The notes: generated from the sequence alone by a model not told the origin. Positions 1 through 5,945 are shown, numbered from the stretch's first letter. The stretch: DNA of 18,273 nucleotides from an uncultured Lachnospiraceae bacterium (GCA_946611525.1 CAMODS010000006.1:1-18273), one strand, 5' to 3'. Made by a program: numbers and translations.

Positions 1-428
1 TCAACCAGCTGGGACTCGGTATAAAAGGCCTCACACTCTGTACAGTAAATACCGGAATATGATCCTTTGTAGATATCGCCCTGATCATAGAGCTTTTTGA
101 ATATCTTCTGGACCTGGCGCTCATGATCCTCATCAGTGGTCCTGATAAAGCGGTCATAAGAGGTGTCGCATAGATCCCACAGGCGCTTAACCTCAGCAGA
201 CACCTCGTCCACAAATCCCCTGGGTGTGGTGCCTGCCTCGATGGCGCGGGTCTCTATCTTTTGTCCGTGCTCATCAGTACCGGTCTGGAACCGTACGTCA
301 TAGCCCTCTTTTCTCTTGAAGCGGGCAATGGCATCTGCCAGGATGATCTCGTAGGTATTGCCTATATGGGGCTTACCCGATGTATATGTTATCGCTGTTG
401 TTATATAATACTTTCCTTTTTCAGTCAT
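1..428 (-). CDS. metG: Methionyl-tRNA synthetase, N-terminal part (3' end outside window)
   Basis: Charges tRNA(Met) with methionine in the cytoplasm. The 142 visible residues are the start of the class I catalytic domain. Residues 1-24 carry the nucleotide-binding strand and the HIGH-type signature in the form HIGN (residues 21-24). Further along come the GTDEHGQKI block at residues 50-58 and the first two cysteines of the zinc knuckle (C129, C132, in YCTEC). From memory HIGN is usual in clostridial MetRS, so I do not read it as a defect. The start ATG follows a strong AAGGAGG site and a sigma-A promoter only about 20 nt upstream, so there is no room for a T-box leader. The KMSKS loop, anticodon domain and any C-terminal tRNA-binding domain lie beyond base 1. 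Confidence 0.95.
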   Translation of the reverse strand, partial: MTEKGKYYITTAITYTSGKPHIGNTYEIILADAIARFKRKEGYDVRFQTGTDEHGQKIETRAIEAGTTPRGFVDEVSAEVKRLWDLCDTSYDRFIRTTDEDHERQVQKIFKKLYDQGDIYKGSYSGIYCTECEAFYTESQLV

Positions 429-453
429 TTTCTTCCTCCTTGCATATAGAGAA

Positions 454-482
454 ATTATATATTTCACACCGCTATTTTTCAA
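454..482 (-). promoter_or_regulatory. Sigma-A promoter of metG
   Basis: On the minus strand TTGAAA (477-482), a 17-bp spacer and TATAAT (454-459). Transcription should start near 447, giving a leader of about 20 nt that holds the AGGAGG site of metG. Confidence 0.85.
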
Positions 483-518
483 GTAAAACCTATACTTTAA
501 ACACAACCGGATATGTGC

Positions 519-546
519 AAAAAAAGAACCCAGTGATTGGGTTCTT
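519..546 (-). terminator. Intrinsic terminator after the tRNA-Ala transcript
   Basis: On the minus strand a 9-bp perfect stem (AAGAACCCA / TGGGTTCTT, loop of 5) runs straight into seven T residues (complement of 519-525). It ends the zinc-ribbon/tRNA-Ala unit just before the metG promoter. The plus-strand reading lacks a T tract, so the site is directional. Confidence 0.85.
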
Positions 547-552
547 CATTCA

Positions 553-697
553 CTCGGCACCGTCTAAGTGCTCGTACTCTCACCCGCTACTAAGGTTCTT
601 GCTTCGCCTTCGGCTCGCAACAACCTAAGTGCTTAGTGGGGATCGCACGTAAGACGCTGCTTTCGCTTCGCTCAGCACCGTCTAAGTGCTCGTACTC
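553..697. repeat. Repeat array in the tRNA-Ala trailer
   Basis: The region holds two identical 23-nt direct repeats, at 557-579 and 675-697 (core GTCTAAGTGCTCGTACTC), and a third diverged version near 617-634 with CTAAGTGCT in common. Between them lie two long imperfect hairpins: 590-602 with 617-629 (11 of 13 pairs) and 645-661 with 674-689. The hairpin at 645-689 carries TTCGCTTCGCTCAG in its loop side, the same core as the REP-like family elsewhere in this window. The last copy begins 2 nt from the tRNA discriminator base, so the array would be transcribed as the 3' trailer of the tRNA precursor. Confidence 0.75.
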
Positions 698-698
698 C

Positions 699-771
699 TG
701 GAGCATACGGGACTTGAACCCGTGACCCCCACACTGCCAGTGTGGTGCGCTCCCAACTGCGCTAATGCCCC
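699..771 (-). tRNA. tRNA-Ala (anticodon GGC)
   Basis: A complete 73-nt cloverleaf. The acceptor stem has 7 pairs including G3-U70, the main alanine identity element, with discriminator A73. The D arm is GCGC/GCGC with a GG-containing loop. The anticodon stem is CCACA/TGTGG with loop CTGGCAG (anticodon GGC, reading GCC and GCU). The variable loop has 5 nt, and the T arm is ACGGG/CCCGT with TTCAAGT. CCA is not encoded. No promoter lies directly upstream. The gene begins 58 bases after the stop of the zinc-ribbon gene and is probably cotranscribed with it. Confidence 0.96.
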
Positions 772-776
772 ATAAA

Positions 777-817
777 GCACGCTGCCCAAAAGAAATGATG
801 TGCTTCGGACAGCATGC
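777..817 (-). other. Hairpin between the zinc-ribbon gene and tRNA-Ala
   Basis: On the minus strand GCATGCTGTCC pairs with GGGCAGCGTGC: 11 pairs, two of them G-U, with a loop of about 19 nt. It starts 13 nt after the upstream stop codon and ends 5 nt before the tRNA 5' end. No T tract follows, so it is a poor terminator. A role in separating the mRNA 3' end from the tRNA precursor is an inference. Confidence 0.5.
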
Positions 818-829
818 AGATGATCAATA

Positions 830-1249
830 TTAATCCTCGGTCTCGTCAGAAGTCTTTGACTCTTCGGTGGACTTTGGCTCCTTGGCATCCTCGTCCTCAA
901 AGATGCTTTCCTCAAGCTTTGCGCCACATTTGTTACAGTAGCCGGAATCCATGGGAACCACCGCCCCACACTTGGGACAACGCCTGCCGCCCTTGAGACC
1001 GGCAACCTGAGCCTCCATATCCTCAATCTCAGCAAGTGTCTCACGTATAAGGGTGATCTCGTCATCAGCAGAGTCCTTGTTCTCCTCAAAATAGCGCTTA
1101 CCCAATACTTTGTAAGCATCATCAAGCTCCTGCTTTTTTTTGCGGATCTCGTACTGCATCCTGGTGGAATCAGACACATCCTTGGCTCTGTCGGATACCT
1201 CTCTGCCAACCTCTATAAGCCTGTCGCCTAATCTGTCAAAAAAATCCAT
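830..1249 (-). CDS. Coiled-coil protein with C-terminal zinc ribbon, function unknown
   Basis: A 139-residue soluble protein with no signal peptide or membrane segment. Residues 1-85 are rich in Lys, Glu and Asp with heptad-like spacing and should form a long helix or coiled coil. Residues 91-112 are a compact zinc ribbon with CPKC (C91, C94) and CNKC (C105, C108). The last 27 residues are acidic, Ser/Thr/Glu rich and probably disordered. The layout resembles the many small 'zinc-ribbon domain' proteins of Clostridia, none with a function I can assign here. GGAGGA lies 6 nt before the ATG, which settles the start. The gene has its own promoter about 140 nt upstream, with a REP-like pair in the leader, and is followed by tRNA-Ala on the same strand. 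Confidence 0.85.
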   Translation of the reverse strand: MDFFDRLGDRLIEVGREVSDRAKDVSDSTRMQYEIRKKKQELDDAYKVLGKRYFEENKDSADDEITLIRETLAEIEDMEAQVAGLKGGRRCPKCGAVVPMDSGYCNKCGAKLEESIFEDEDAKEPKSTEESKTSDETED

Positions 1250-1266
1250 GGTCTATCCTCCATCAA

Positions 1267-1357
1267 GATCCTTCGCTACGCTCAGGATGACCTCATGTGC
1301 CGGGATCTAAATGATGAACTCCCTCTTGTCATACCAAGGGCTTTGGCCCGAAGAATC
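1267..1357. repeat. Degenerate REP-like pair (variant A, then inverted variant B)
   Basis: 1267-1292 is a diverged variant A (GATCCTTCG...CTCAGGATGAC). 1327-1357 is a diverged inverted variant B (TGTCATACC...CCCGAAGAATC). The orientation matches the pairs at 8074-8137 and 10027-10089. The pair lies in the 5' leader of the zinc-ribbon gene. Confidence 0.65.
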
Positions 1358-1388
1358 TCTTTGTCTGTCAAAACTAAATACAAAGGTT

Positions 1389-1417
1389 ATTATAATAGTA
1401 TTGGTCCTTTTTTTCAA
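1389..1417 (-). promoter_or_regulatory. Sigma-A promoter of the zinc-ribbon/tRNA-Ala unit
   Basis: On the minus strand TTGAAA (1412-1417), a 17-bp spacer and TATAAT (1389-1394). It begins 2 nt past the T tract of the rpsR terminator. The next gene starts about 130 nt after the expected start point. Confidence 0.85.
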
Positions 1418-1419
1418 CC

Positions 1420-1447
1420 AAAAAAAGGCTGCCCCATAGGGACAGCC
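1420..1447 (-). terminator. Intrinsic terminator of rpsF-ssb-rpsR
   Basis: On the minus strand GGCTGTCCC-TAT-GGGGCAGCC (9 pairs, one U-G) is followed by seven T residues, 14 nt after the rpsR stop codon. Confidence 0.9.
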
Positions 1448-1461
1448 CAAAAGATCATATA

Positions 1462-1713
1462 TCAGTCGATCACATAAGGCATGATGGCAAGATGGCGAGC
1501 ACGCTTGATCGCTACAGTAAGAGCTCTCTGGTGCTTAGCGCAGTTGCCTGTGATACGGCGGGGAAGGATCTTACCTCTCTCAGAGATATACTTGGAAAGC
1601 TTAGCCTGATCCTTGTAATCGATAACGTTGTCCTTACCGCAAAATACACATACCTTTTTTCTTCTGCGAACCGGTCTCCTACGCTGACCGTCTGATGATT
1701 TATTAAAAGCCAT
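1462..1713 (-). CDS. rpsR: 30S ribosomal protein S18, zinc-binding form
   Basis: S18 binds beside S6 on the platform of the small ribosomal subunit. The 83 residues match the usual length. A basic N-terminus (residues 9-20) is followed by the conserved core, with the ISERGKILPRRITG block at residues 43-56 and the closing block RARHLAIMPYV. C22, C25, C58 and H61 form a complete CxxC...CxxH zinc site, so this is the 'C+' version of S18, which depends on zinc. It is the last gene of rpsF-ssb-rpsR, 41 nt after the ssb stop. AGGAGGATAGAATA precedes the ATG. A strong terminator follows directly. Confidence 0.98.
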   Translation of the reverse strand: MAFNKSSDGQRRRPVRRRKKVCVFCGKDNVIDYKDQAKLSKYISERGKILPRRITGNCAKHQRALTVAIKRARHLAIMPYVID

Positions 1714-1754
1714 TATTCTATCCTCCTAAAACAAAAACGAAACTGTTCAACGGA

Positions 1755-2192
1755 TTAAAACGGAACCTTATCATCACCGGAAATCTCAGGGATGTTCATA
1801 AAATCATCACCTGCATCGCCGGAAGGAAGGGGTGCATCACTACCGGCAGGAACATAACCGCCATTTCCCTCAGCCGCCTTTTTGCTTTCGGCAAACTCGA
1901 TCTGGTTGATGATGATCTGGGTGCTGTAGTGCTTTACGCCGTCCTTTTCATAATTGTCATTCTGGATCTCTCCGTCTAAGACAACCTTGGTTCCCTTGCG
2001 CAGATACTTCTCAACAAACTCGCCTGTCTTACCAAAGGCTGTGCAGTTGAAGAAGTCTGCCTCAGGCTGACCCTCACGCTTAAACCTGCGATCTACCGCA
2101 AGTGAGATCTTTGCGATCGCCATATTGTTGGCCCCGCCGTAACGAACCTCAGGGTCACGTGTAAGTCTGCCCATAAGTATCACTTTATTCAT
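1755..2192 (-). CDS. ssb: Single-stranded DNA-binding protein
   Basis: Coats single-stranded DNA in replication, repair and recombination as a homotetramer. Of its 145 residues, 1-105 form the OB fold, opening with MNKVILMGRLTRDPEVRY and holding the conserved FFNCTAFGKTGEFVEKYLRK strand-helix region. A Gly/Ala/Pro-rich linker of about 35 residues follows. The tail ends in DDKVPF, the acidic tip (usual form DDDIPF) that docks replication and repair partners. It lies between rpsF and rpsR, the standard bacterial order, 32 nt after rpsF. AAAGGAGA lies 8 nt before the ATG. A second, competence-type SSB may exist elsewhere; the operon context marks this one as the housekeeping copy. Confidence 0.97.
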   Translation of the reverse strand: MNKVILMGRLTRDPEVRYGGANNMAIAKISLAVDRRFKREGQPEADFFNCTAFGKTGEFVEKYLRKGTKVVLDGEIQNDNYEKDGVKHYSTQIIINQIEFAESKKAAEGNGGYVPAGSDAPLPSGDAGDDFMNIPEISGDDKVPF

Positions 2193-2224
2193 ATGTTCGT
2201 TCTCCTTTACTAATCGAAAACCAA

Positions 2225-2515
2225 TTAGTCCTCATCTTTACGAACGATCAGGAAACGAAGAAGATTGTCCATGATGCGGACACGGCCCTCGATCTCAGCG
2301 GGTGCTTCGGGCTCTGCTTCGAACTGAATAAAGTAATAAAAGCCCTCGTCCATCTTCTGGATCTCGTAAGCAAGCTTTTTCTTGCCCCACTCCTCGACCT
2401 CAGACACGGTGCCACCGAAACGGGTAATGTAACCCTTCGCCTTTTCAACAGTAGCGGCACGAGCATCGTCTTCGATCTTAGCATTCACGATGAGTGCTAA
2501 TTCATACTTGTTCAT
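2225..2515 (-). CDS. rpsF: 30S ribosomal protein S6
   Basis: S6 pairs with S18 on the central domain of 16S rRNA. The 96 residues are the usual length and keep the family pattern: MNKYELALIV first strand, the EEWGKKKLAYEI block near residues 42-53, and RIMDNLLRFLIVR at the end. It is the first gene of the operon, about 70 nt downstream of a consensus promoter, with AGGAGGTAGAGAA before the ATG. In many bacteria the S6:S18 complex represses this operon by binding the leader mRNA. The leader here has one strong hairpin (2542-2561), but I cannot show that it is that binding site. Confidence 0.98.
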   Translation of the reverse strand: MNKYELALIVNAKIEDDARAATVEKAKGYITRFGGTVSEVEEWGKKKLAYEIQKMDEGFYYFIQFEAEPEAPAEIEGRVRIMDNLLRFLIVRKDED

Positions 2516-2541
2516 TTCTCTACCTCCTTTTGGTCTATTGG

Positions 2542-2561
2542 CCTCCTGCCTTTGCAGGAAG
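2542..2561 (-). promoter_or_regulatory. Hairpin in the rpsF leader
   Basis: On the minus strand CTTCCTGC-AAAG-GCAGGAGG gives 8 pairs (one T-G) with a GNRA-like 4-nt loop, 16 nt before the Shine-Dalgarno site. Position fits autogenous control by S6:S18, but the CCG feature I associate with that motif is not obvious. Confidence 0.4.
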
Positions 2562-2591
2562 CAAGGATATATTTATATACCACGAGTCGCT

Positions 2592-2620
2592 ATTTTACCA
2601 TGTACCGAACGGATTTTCAA
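2592..2620 (-). promoter_or_regulatory. Sigma-A promoter of rpsF-ssb-rpsR
   Basis: On the minus strand TTGAAA (2615-2620), a 17-bp spacer and TAAAAT (2592-2597). The expected start point is near 2585, giving a leader of about 70 nt. Confidence 0.85.
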
Positions 2621-2630
2621 GGGATTTTTT

Positions 2631-2651
2631 AAAAAGTTTACCATTCGGTAA
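2631..2651 (-). terminator. Weak intrinsic terminator after mntP
   Basis: On the minus strand TTACC-GAAT-GGTAA is followed by AC and five T residues, 20 nt after the mntP stop. The stem has only 5 pairs, so termination may be partial. Confidence 0.4.
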
Positions 2652-2670
2652 GATTTACTGCTTATTTGGT

Positions 2671-3243
2671 CTATCCCATAAGATGCGTAACCAAAATCCT
2701 TATCCCCAGAAACAAAAGGATCGCTCCTCCGGCAATCTGGGCACGGGTTTTGTAGCGTTCTCCGAAGATGTTGCCCACATAAACACCCCCTGCCGATATT
2801 ACAAAGGTTACCACACCGATCATGGCAGCTGCCAGGATGATCGACACCTCCAGAAAAGAGAAGGTAACTCCTACGGCCAGGGCGTCTATACTTGTGGCTA
2901 TGGCCAAAATGAAAAGTTCCTTAAGATCTAAAGGCGGATCCATCTCATCCACCTGGGTTTTTTCCCGATATTCCTTTACACCGTCAGTGATCATCTTGCC
3001 GCCGATATAGGCAAGGAGGAAAAATGCGATCCAGTGATCTACCGCTGCCAGCTTTTCGGCAAAGGTGGTACCCAAAAGGTATCCCAGCACCGGCATAAGA
3101 GCCTGAAAGCCTCCAAAAAACAGGGCTATAACGAAGCAGTATAGCTTATTGACCTTTCTCATTGCAAGCCCCTTGCACACCGACACCGCAAAGGCGTCCA
3201 TGGCCAGACCCACTCCCAATAAGAATAACTCCCAAAGCCGCAT
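2671..3243 (-). CDS. mntP: Manganese efflux pump MntP
   Basis: A 190-residue inner-membrane protein that exports Mn2+. It shows six hydrophobic segments and the internal duplication of the family: the first repeat has GLAMDAFAVS (D16) and the second has ATSIDALAVG (D120). Both aspartates are key in characterised MntP proteins. Length matches the family (about 185-190). ATG follows GAGG at good spacing, and that site lies inside the last codons of the upstream antiporter gene. The two genes are separated by only 3 nt and must be cotranscribed, probably from the tyrS promoter. No yybP-ykoY manganese riboswitch is visible in front of it. A weak terminator follows. Confidence 0.93.
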   Translation of the reverse strand: MRLWELFLLGVGLAMDAFAVSVCKGLAMRKVNKLYCFVIALFFGGFQALMPVLGYLLGTTFAEKLAAVDHWIAFFLLAYIGGKMITDGVKEYREKTQVDEMDPPLDLKELFILAIATSIDALAVGVTFSFLEVSIILAAAMIGVVTFVISAGGVYVGNIFGERYKTRAQIAGGAILLFLGIRILVTHLMG

Positions 3244-3246
3244 ATA

Positions 3247-4200
3247 TTACCTCATACAGATATATACCATATAAGCGGCATAAAGTGCCAGCATTGCTGC
3301 ACCTTCCTTTTTGCCCAGCTGCTTGTTGGTACGGCAAAACAGGTACGTAATAATTGAAAAAGCCAGCAAAATGGCTATATCTACCATGTTCTCCATAAGG
3401 AAGGTGATAGGAGATATTGCTGCTGCTACACCAAGGATCATGAGTATATTAAAGATATTGGAGCCCACCACATTTCCGACTGCCATATCCAGCTCGCCTT
3501 TTTTAGCTGCCACCACGGAGGTTACAAGCTCGGGAAGCGATGTACCCAGAGCAACTATGGTAAGTCCGATAAGGGTCTGTGACAGACCAAAGGCTGTTGC
3601 GATATCAACAGATGAGTTGACCACGAAGTCACCGCCAAACTTGATGGCTGCGGCACCTCCTACTATAAAAAGGATAGCCTGCCAATAAGGCATATCCTTT
3701 ATCTCTTCTTCATCCTCAGTCGCTCCGGAAGCCAAAACTTCCCTTCTATGCCTAAGTCCTGCCCTCACCTGGAAGATGATAAAGCCTACGAAGACCACCA
3801 AAAGGATGATGCCGTCCACATGCCCCAGCTCCATTCCGATGGCACCCATGACAAGTAATGCTATGGCACAGGCCACTGAGAAGGGATAATCCTTTTTAAG
3901 GGTATCTTCCGATACGATTATGGGGGTTAAAACCGCAGACAATCCAAGCACCACCATGAGATTGAAAAGGTTGGAGCCTACCACATTACTTACGGAAAGA
4001 GCATTGTTGCCACTGATGGATGCCGTAACCGAAACCGCAAGCTCCGGCAGGGATGTTCCCATGGCCACTATGGTAAGTCCTATTATGAGGCTTGGAACCT
4101 TAAGCTTTTGAGCTATTGCAGATGCTCCATCCACGAAAAAGTCTGCCCCCTTTATCAGGAGTACAAAACCGGCGAGTAAGAATATAATAGTCTTGATCAT
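3247..4200 (-). CDS. Calcium/sodium antiporter, CaCA family (YrbG-like)
   Basis: A 317-residue membrane exchanger that should expel Ca2+ (or a related cation) in exchange for Na+ or H+. It has about ten membrane segments and two inverted alpha-repeats. Repeat 1 has GTSLPEL (residues 48-54) and GSNLFN (75-80). Repeat 2 has GTSLPEL (219-225) and GSNIFN (246-251). A charged loop with DEEE near residue 163 joins the halves. The ATG at 4200 has AGAAGGA 7 nt upstream. A longer frame starting with TTG at 4218 would place that site inside the coding region, so I reject it. It lies 26 nt after tyrS and 3 nt before mntP. Substrate specificity cannot be read from sequence; pairing with mntP makes divalent-cation export the likely theme. 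Confidence 0.92.
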   Translation of the reverse strand: MIKTIIFLLAGFVLLIKGADFFVDGASAIAQKLKVPSLIIGLTIVAMGTSLPELAVSVTASISGNNALSVSNVVGSNLFNLMVVLGLSAVLTPIIVSEDTLKKDYPFSVACAIALLVMGAIGMELGHVDGIILLVVFVGFIIFQVRAGLRHRREVLASGATEDEEEIKDMPYWQAILFIVGGAAAIKFGGDFVVNSSVDIATAFGLSQTLIGLTIVALGTSLPELVTSVVAAKKGELDMAVGNVVGSNIFNILMILGVAAAISPITFLMENMVDIAILLAFSIITYLFCRTNKQLGKKEGAAMLALYAAYMVYICMR

Positions 4201-4226
4201 TTTAATTCCTTCTTTCAATAGCCTTT

Positions 4227-5450
4227 CTACTTAAGTACTACGCGGCAGAATTTCTTCTTGCCCTTTCTCAATATGAACTCCTCGTCAAAGGCTGACTTGT
4301 CAAAGGTGGCCTTCACATCGGATACCTTTTCGTTGTTTACGGATACTCCGCCCTGATCCACTGCCTGGCGGGCTTCGTTTTTGGACTTGGTAAGTCCTGC
4401 AGCCACAAGGAGTGAAAGTATGCCGATGCTTCCGTCTGCAAAGTCATCCTCTGAAATCTCAGCCTCAGGCATGTTCTCGGCAGATCCGCCTCCGGCAAAA
4501 AGTGACTTTGCAGCGACTTCAGCCTTTTTAGCCTCATCCTCACCGTGTACAAGGGATGTAAGCTCGTATGCCAGAATCTCCTTGGCCTCGTTTAGCTTTG
4601 CACCCTCCCAGCTGTCCATCTCATCGATCTGCTCTAAAGGTAAGAATGTCAGCATCCTGATGCACTTAAGCACATCCGCATCTGCCACATTTCTCCAGTA
4701 CTGGTAGAAATCGTAGGGTGTGGTCTTATCGGGATCCAGCCATACTGCACCACTCTGTGTCTTGCCCATCTTTTTACCCTCAGAATTCAAAAGGAGGGTG
4801 ATGGTCATGGCATAGGCATCCTGACCCAGCTTCCTGCGGATAAGCTCTGTACCTGCCAACATATTGGACCACTGGTCGTCTCCGCCAAATTCCATATTGC
4901 AGCCATAATCCTGATACAGGCGGTAGAAGTCGTATGCCTGCATGATCATGTAGTTAAACTCCAAAAAGGTCAGTCCCTTTTCCATGCGCTGCTTATAGCA
5001 CTCAGCTGTAAGCATGCGGTTTACGGAAAAATGGACTCCCACGTCACGGAGCACCTCAACGTAGTTCAGATCCAAAAGCCAGTCGGCATTGTTGACCATA
5101 CGCGCCTTGCCCTCACCAAATTCAATGAAGCGGCTCATCTGCTTTTTGAAGCACTCGATGTTGTGGTTGATATCCTCTACCGTAAGCATCTTTCTCAGAT
5201 CCGAACGACCGGACGGATCTCCGATCATACCGGTGCCTCCGCCCAAAAGTGCAATGGGCTTATTTCCTGCCATCTGTAGTCTCTTCATCAGGCAAAGTGC
5301 CATAAAATGTCCTACGTGAAGGGAATCTGCCGTAGGATCAAAACCTATATAGAATGTAGCTTCTCCGTTATTAATGAGGGGGATTATCTTGTCCTCATCC
5401 GTAACCTGGGCTATAAGCCCTCTAGCCACCAATTCGTCATAAATCTTCAT
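4227..5450 (-). CDS. tyrS: Tyrosyl-tRNA synthetase
   Basis: Charges tRNA(Tyr). At 407 residues it is the normal bacterial TyrS length. The Rossmann catalytic domain has the HIGH motif as HVGH (residues 45-48), GDPSGRSDLRKML, and the KMSKS loop as KMGKT (227-231). DFYRLYQDYGCNMEFGGDDQWSN holds tyrosine-binding residues. Residues from about 340 form the C-terminal S4-type RNA-binding domain, ending FCRVVLK. AAAGGAG lies upstream of the ATG, and a consensus promoter lies 40-65 nt upstream. The leader is only about 30 nt, so no T-box controls it, unlike tyrS of many Bacillota. Stop is TAG. The antiporter and mntP follow at 26 and 3 nt and probably share the transcript. Confidence 0.98.
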   Translation of the reverse strand: MKIYDELVARGLIAQVTDEDKIIPLINNGEATFYIGFDPTADSLHVGHFMALCLMKRLQMAGNKPIALLGGGTGMIGDPSGRSDLRKMLTVEDINHNIECFKKQMSRFIEFGEGKARMVNNADWLLDLNYVEVLRDVGVHFSVNRMLTAECYKQRMEKGLTFLEFNYMIMQAYDFYRLYQDYGCNMEFGGDDQWSNMLAGTELIRRKLGQDAYAMTITLLLNSEGKKMGKTQSGAVWLDPDKTTPYDFYQYWRNVADADVLKCIRMLTFLPLEQIDEMDSWEGAKLNEAKEILAYELTSLVHGEDEAKKAEVAAKSLFAGGGSAENMPEAEISEDDFADGSIGILSLLVAAGLTKSKNEARQAVDQGGVSVNNEKVSDVKATFDKSAFDEEFILRKGKKKFCRVVLK

Positions 5451-5486
5451 GGAAACACATCTCCTTTTCTTTTTCTAACGGCTTGT

Positions 5487-5515
5487 ATTATAAGGCATTC
5501 CCCCTTTTTTATCAA
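5487..5515 (-). promoter_or_regulatory. Sigma-A promoter of tyrS
   Basis: On the minus strand TTGATA (5510-5515), a 17-bp spacer and a perfect TATAAT (5487-5492). It diverges from the plus-strand promoter at 5601-5629. Confidence 0.85.
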
Positions 5516-5550
5516 CCAAAATATGCCAATGCACTCTCCCGTAGCAGTTT

Positions 5551-5566
5551 TCGGGGTAACCCCGGA
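5551..5566. other. GC-rich inverted repeat between divergent promoters
   Basis: CGGGG-TAA-CCCCG (5552-5564) is a perfect 5-bp inverted repeat about midway between the tyrS promoter and the promoter of the plus-strand gene. It may be a regulator site or simply a chance palindrome. Confidence 0.3.
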
Positions 5567-5600
5567 TATAGCATGGAGAGACCGATGTATTACAAATCCG

Positions 5601-5629
5601 TTGAATGTAACAGACTGATGTGTTATACT
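5601..5629 (+). promoter_or_regulatory. Sigma-A promoter of the 65-residue gene
   Basis: TTGAAT (5601-5606), a 17-bp spacer and TATACT (5624-5629). The expected start point is near 5636, inside the palindrome at 5630-5645. It supports the only plus-strand gene as real. Confidence 0.8.
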
Positions 5630-5645
5630 TCAAATGCGCATTTGA
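5630..5645 (+). promoter_or_regulatory. Perfect palindrome over the transcription start (candidate operator)
   Basis: TCAAATGCGCATTTGA is a perfect 16-bp palindrome beginning on the base after the -10 hexamer and covering the expected +1. This is the usual position of a repressor operator. No regulator gene adjoins it, so the protein partner is unknown. Confidence 0.5.
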
Positions 5646-5660
5646 TCGATGCGTTGGCTG

Positions 5661-5689
5661 GCGGTTTGATCTCGTTTATCACAAACCGC
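5661..5689 (+). promoter_or_regulatory. Leader hairpin upstream of the 65-residue gene
   Basis: GCGGTTTG (5661-5668) pairs perfectly with CAAACCGC (5682-5689) around a 13-nt loop, and can extend by two more pairs. It ends 11 nt before the AAAGGAG site. It matches no riboswitch class I know. Confidence 0.45.
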
Positions 5690-5711
5690 TACACCGGTAA
5701 AGGAGAGTATC

Positions 5712-5909
5712 ATGGCAGCAATAGAAGAGCTCACCCTGCTTTGTCAGGGATGCGGCAGAAAATTCAATATATCCCAGCAGGAGTATGACCGTATGCTGAC
5801 TTTGGATATTACAAAGCCAATATTCTGCTCCACGAAATGTGCCATGCACGGTTGGGATCCCGTAGCCATCTATCTTGGACGGGTTCGGGCACAGAATGCT
5901 GATAAGTAG
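5712..5909 (+). CDS. Small four-cysteine (zinc-finger-like) protein, function unknown
   Basis: A 65-residue soluble protein and the only plus-strand gene of the window. It has CQGC (C11, C14) followed by GRKF, then a short helical stretch and CSTKC (C39, C43), a four-cysteine set that should bind zinc. The spacing CxxCGxxF...E...P..CS..C recalls the small 'probable zinc-ribbon' proteins of Clostridia, though the second pair is CxxxC rather than CxxC. I cannot name a function. It is supported by a consensus promoter, AAAGGAG 7 nt before the ATG, a structured 75-nt leader and a terminator 6 nt after the stop, so it is a one-gene transcript. It lies between divergent tyrS and convergent galK. 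Confidence 0.85.
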   Translation: MAAIEELTLLCQGCGRKFNISQQEYDRMLTLDITKPIFCSTKCAMHGWDPVAIYLGRVRAQNADK

Positions 5910-5915
5910 ATTATA

Positions 5916-5942
5916 AATGGCAGGCCTTTGCGACCTGCCATT
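5916..5942. terminator. Bidirectional terminator between the 65-residue gene and galK
   Basis: AATGGCAGG pairs perfectly with CCTGCCATT around a 9-nt loop. On the plus strand it is followed by TTGTTATTTTAT. On the minus strand it is followed by TATAATC after the TTT of the stem. It serves two convergent genes, galK ending at 5946. The T tracts are moderate in both directions. Confidence 0.75.
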
Positions 5943-5945
5943 TTG

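Noticed and set aside
540..700. CRISPR array at the repeats after tRNA-Ala
   Set aside because: Only two identical repeats 118 nt apart with a diverged third, no regular spacer length and no cas genes; the repeats are arms of larger hairpins.
682..1209. Minus-strand frame of 175 codons overlapping tRNA-Ala and the zinc-ribbon gene
   Set aside because: It is out of frame with the zinc-ribbon gene, reads through the whole tRNA and has no ribosome site; the GALAQLGAHHTGSVGVTGSS stretch is simply translated tRNA.
2494..2931. Plus-strand frame of 145 codons across the rpsF-mntP gap
   Set aside because: Antisense to mntP and the rpsF promoter, with no family resemblance or ribosome site.
4201..4218. 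Upstream TTG start for the antiporter gene
   Set aside because: The AGAAGGA ribosome site lies inside that extension and points to the ATG at 4200.
5451..5711. T-box riboswitch upstream of tyrS
   Set aside because: The tyrS promoter lies within 65 nt of the start codon, leaving a leader of about 30 nt, far too short for a T-box.
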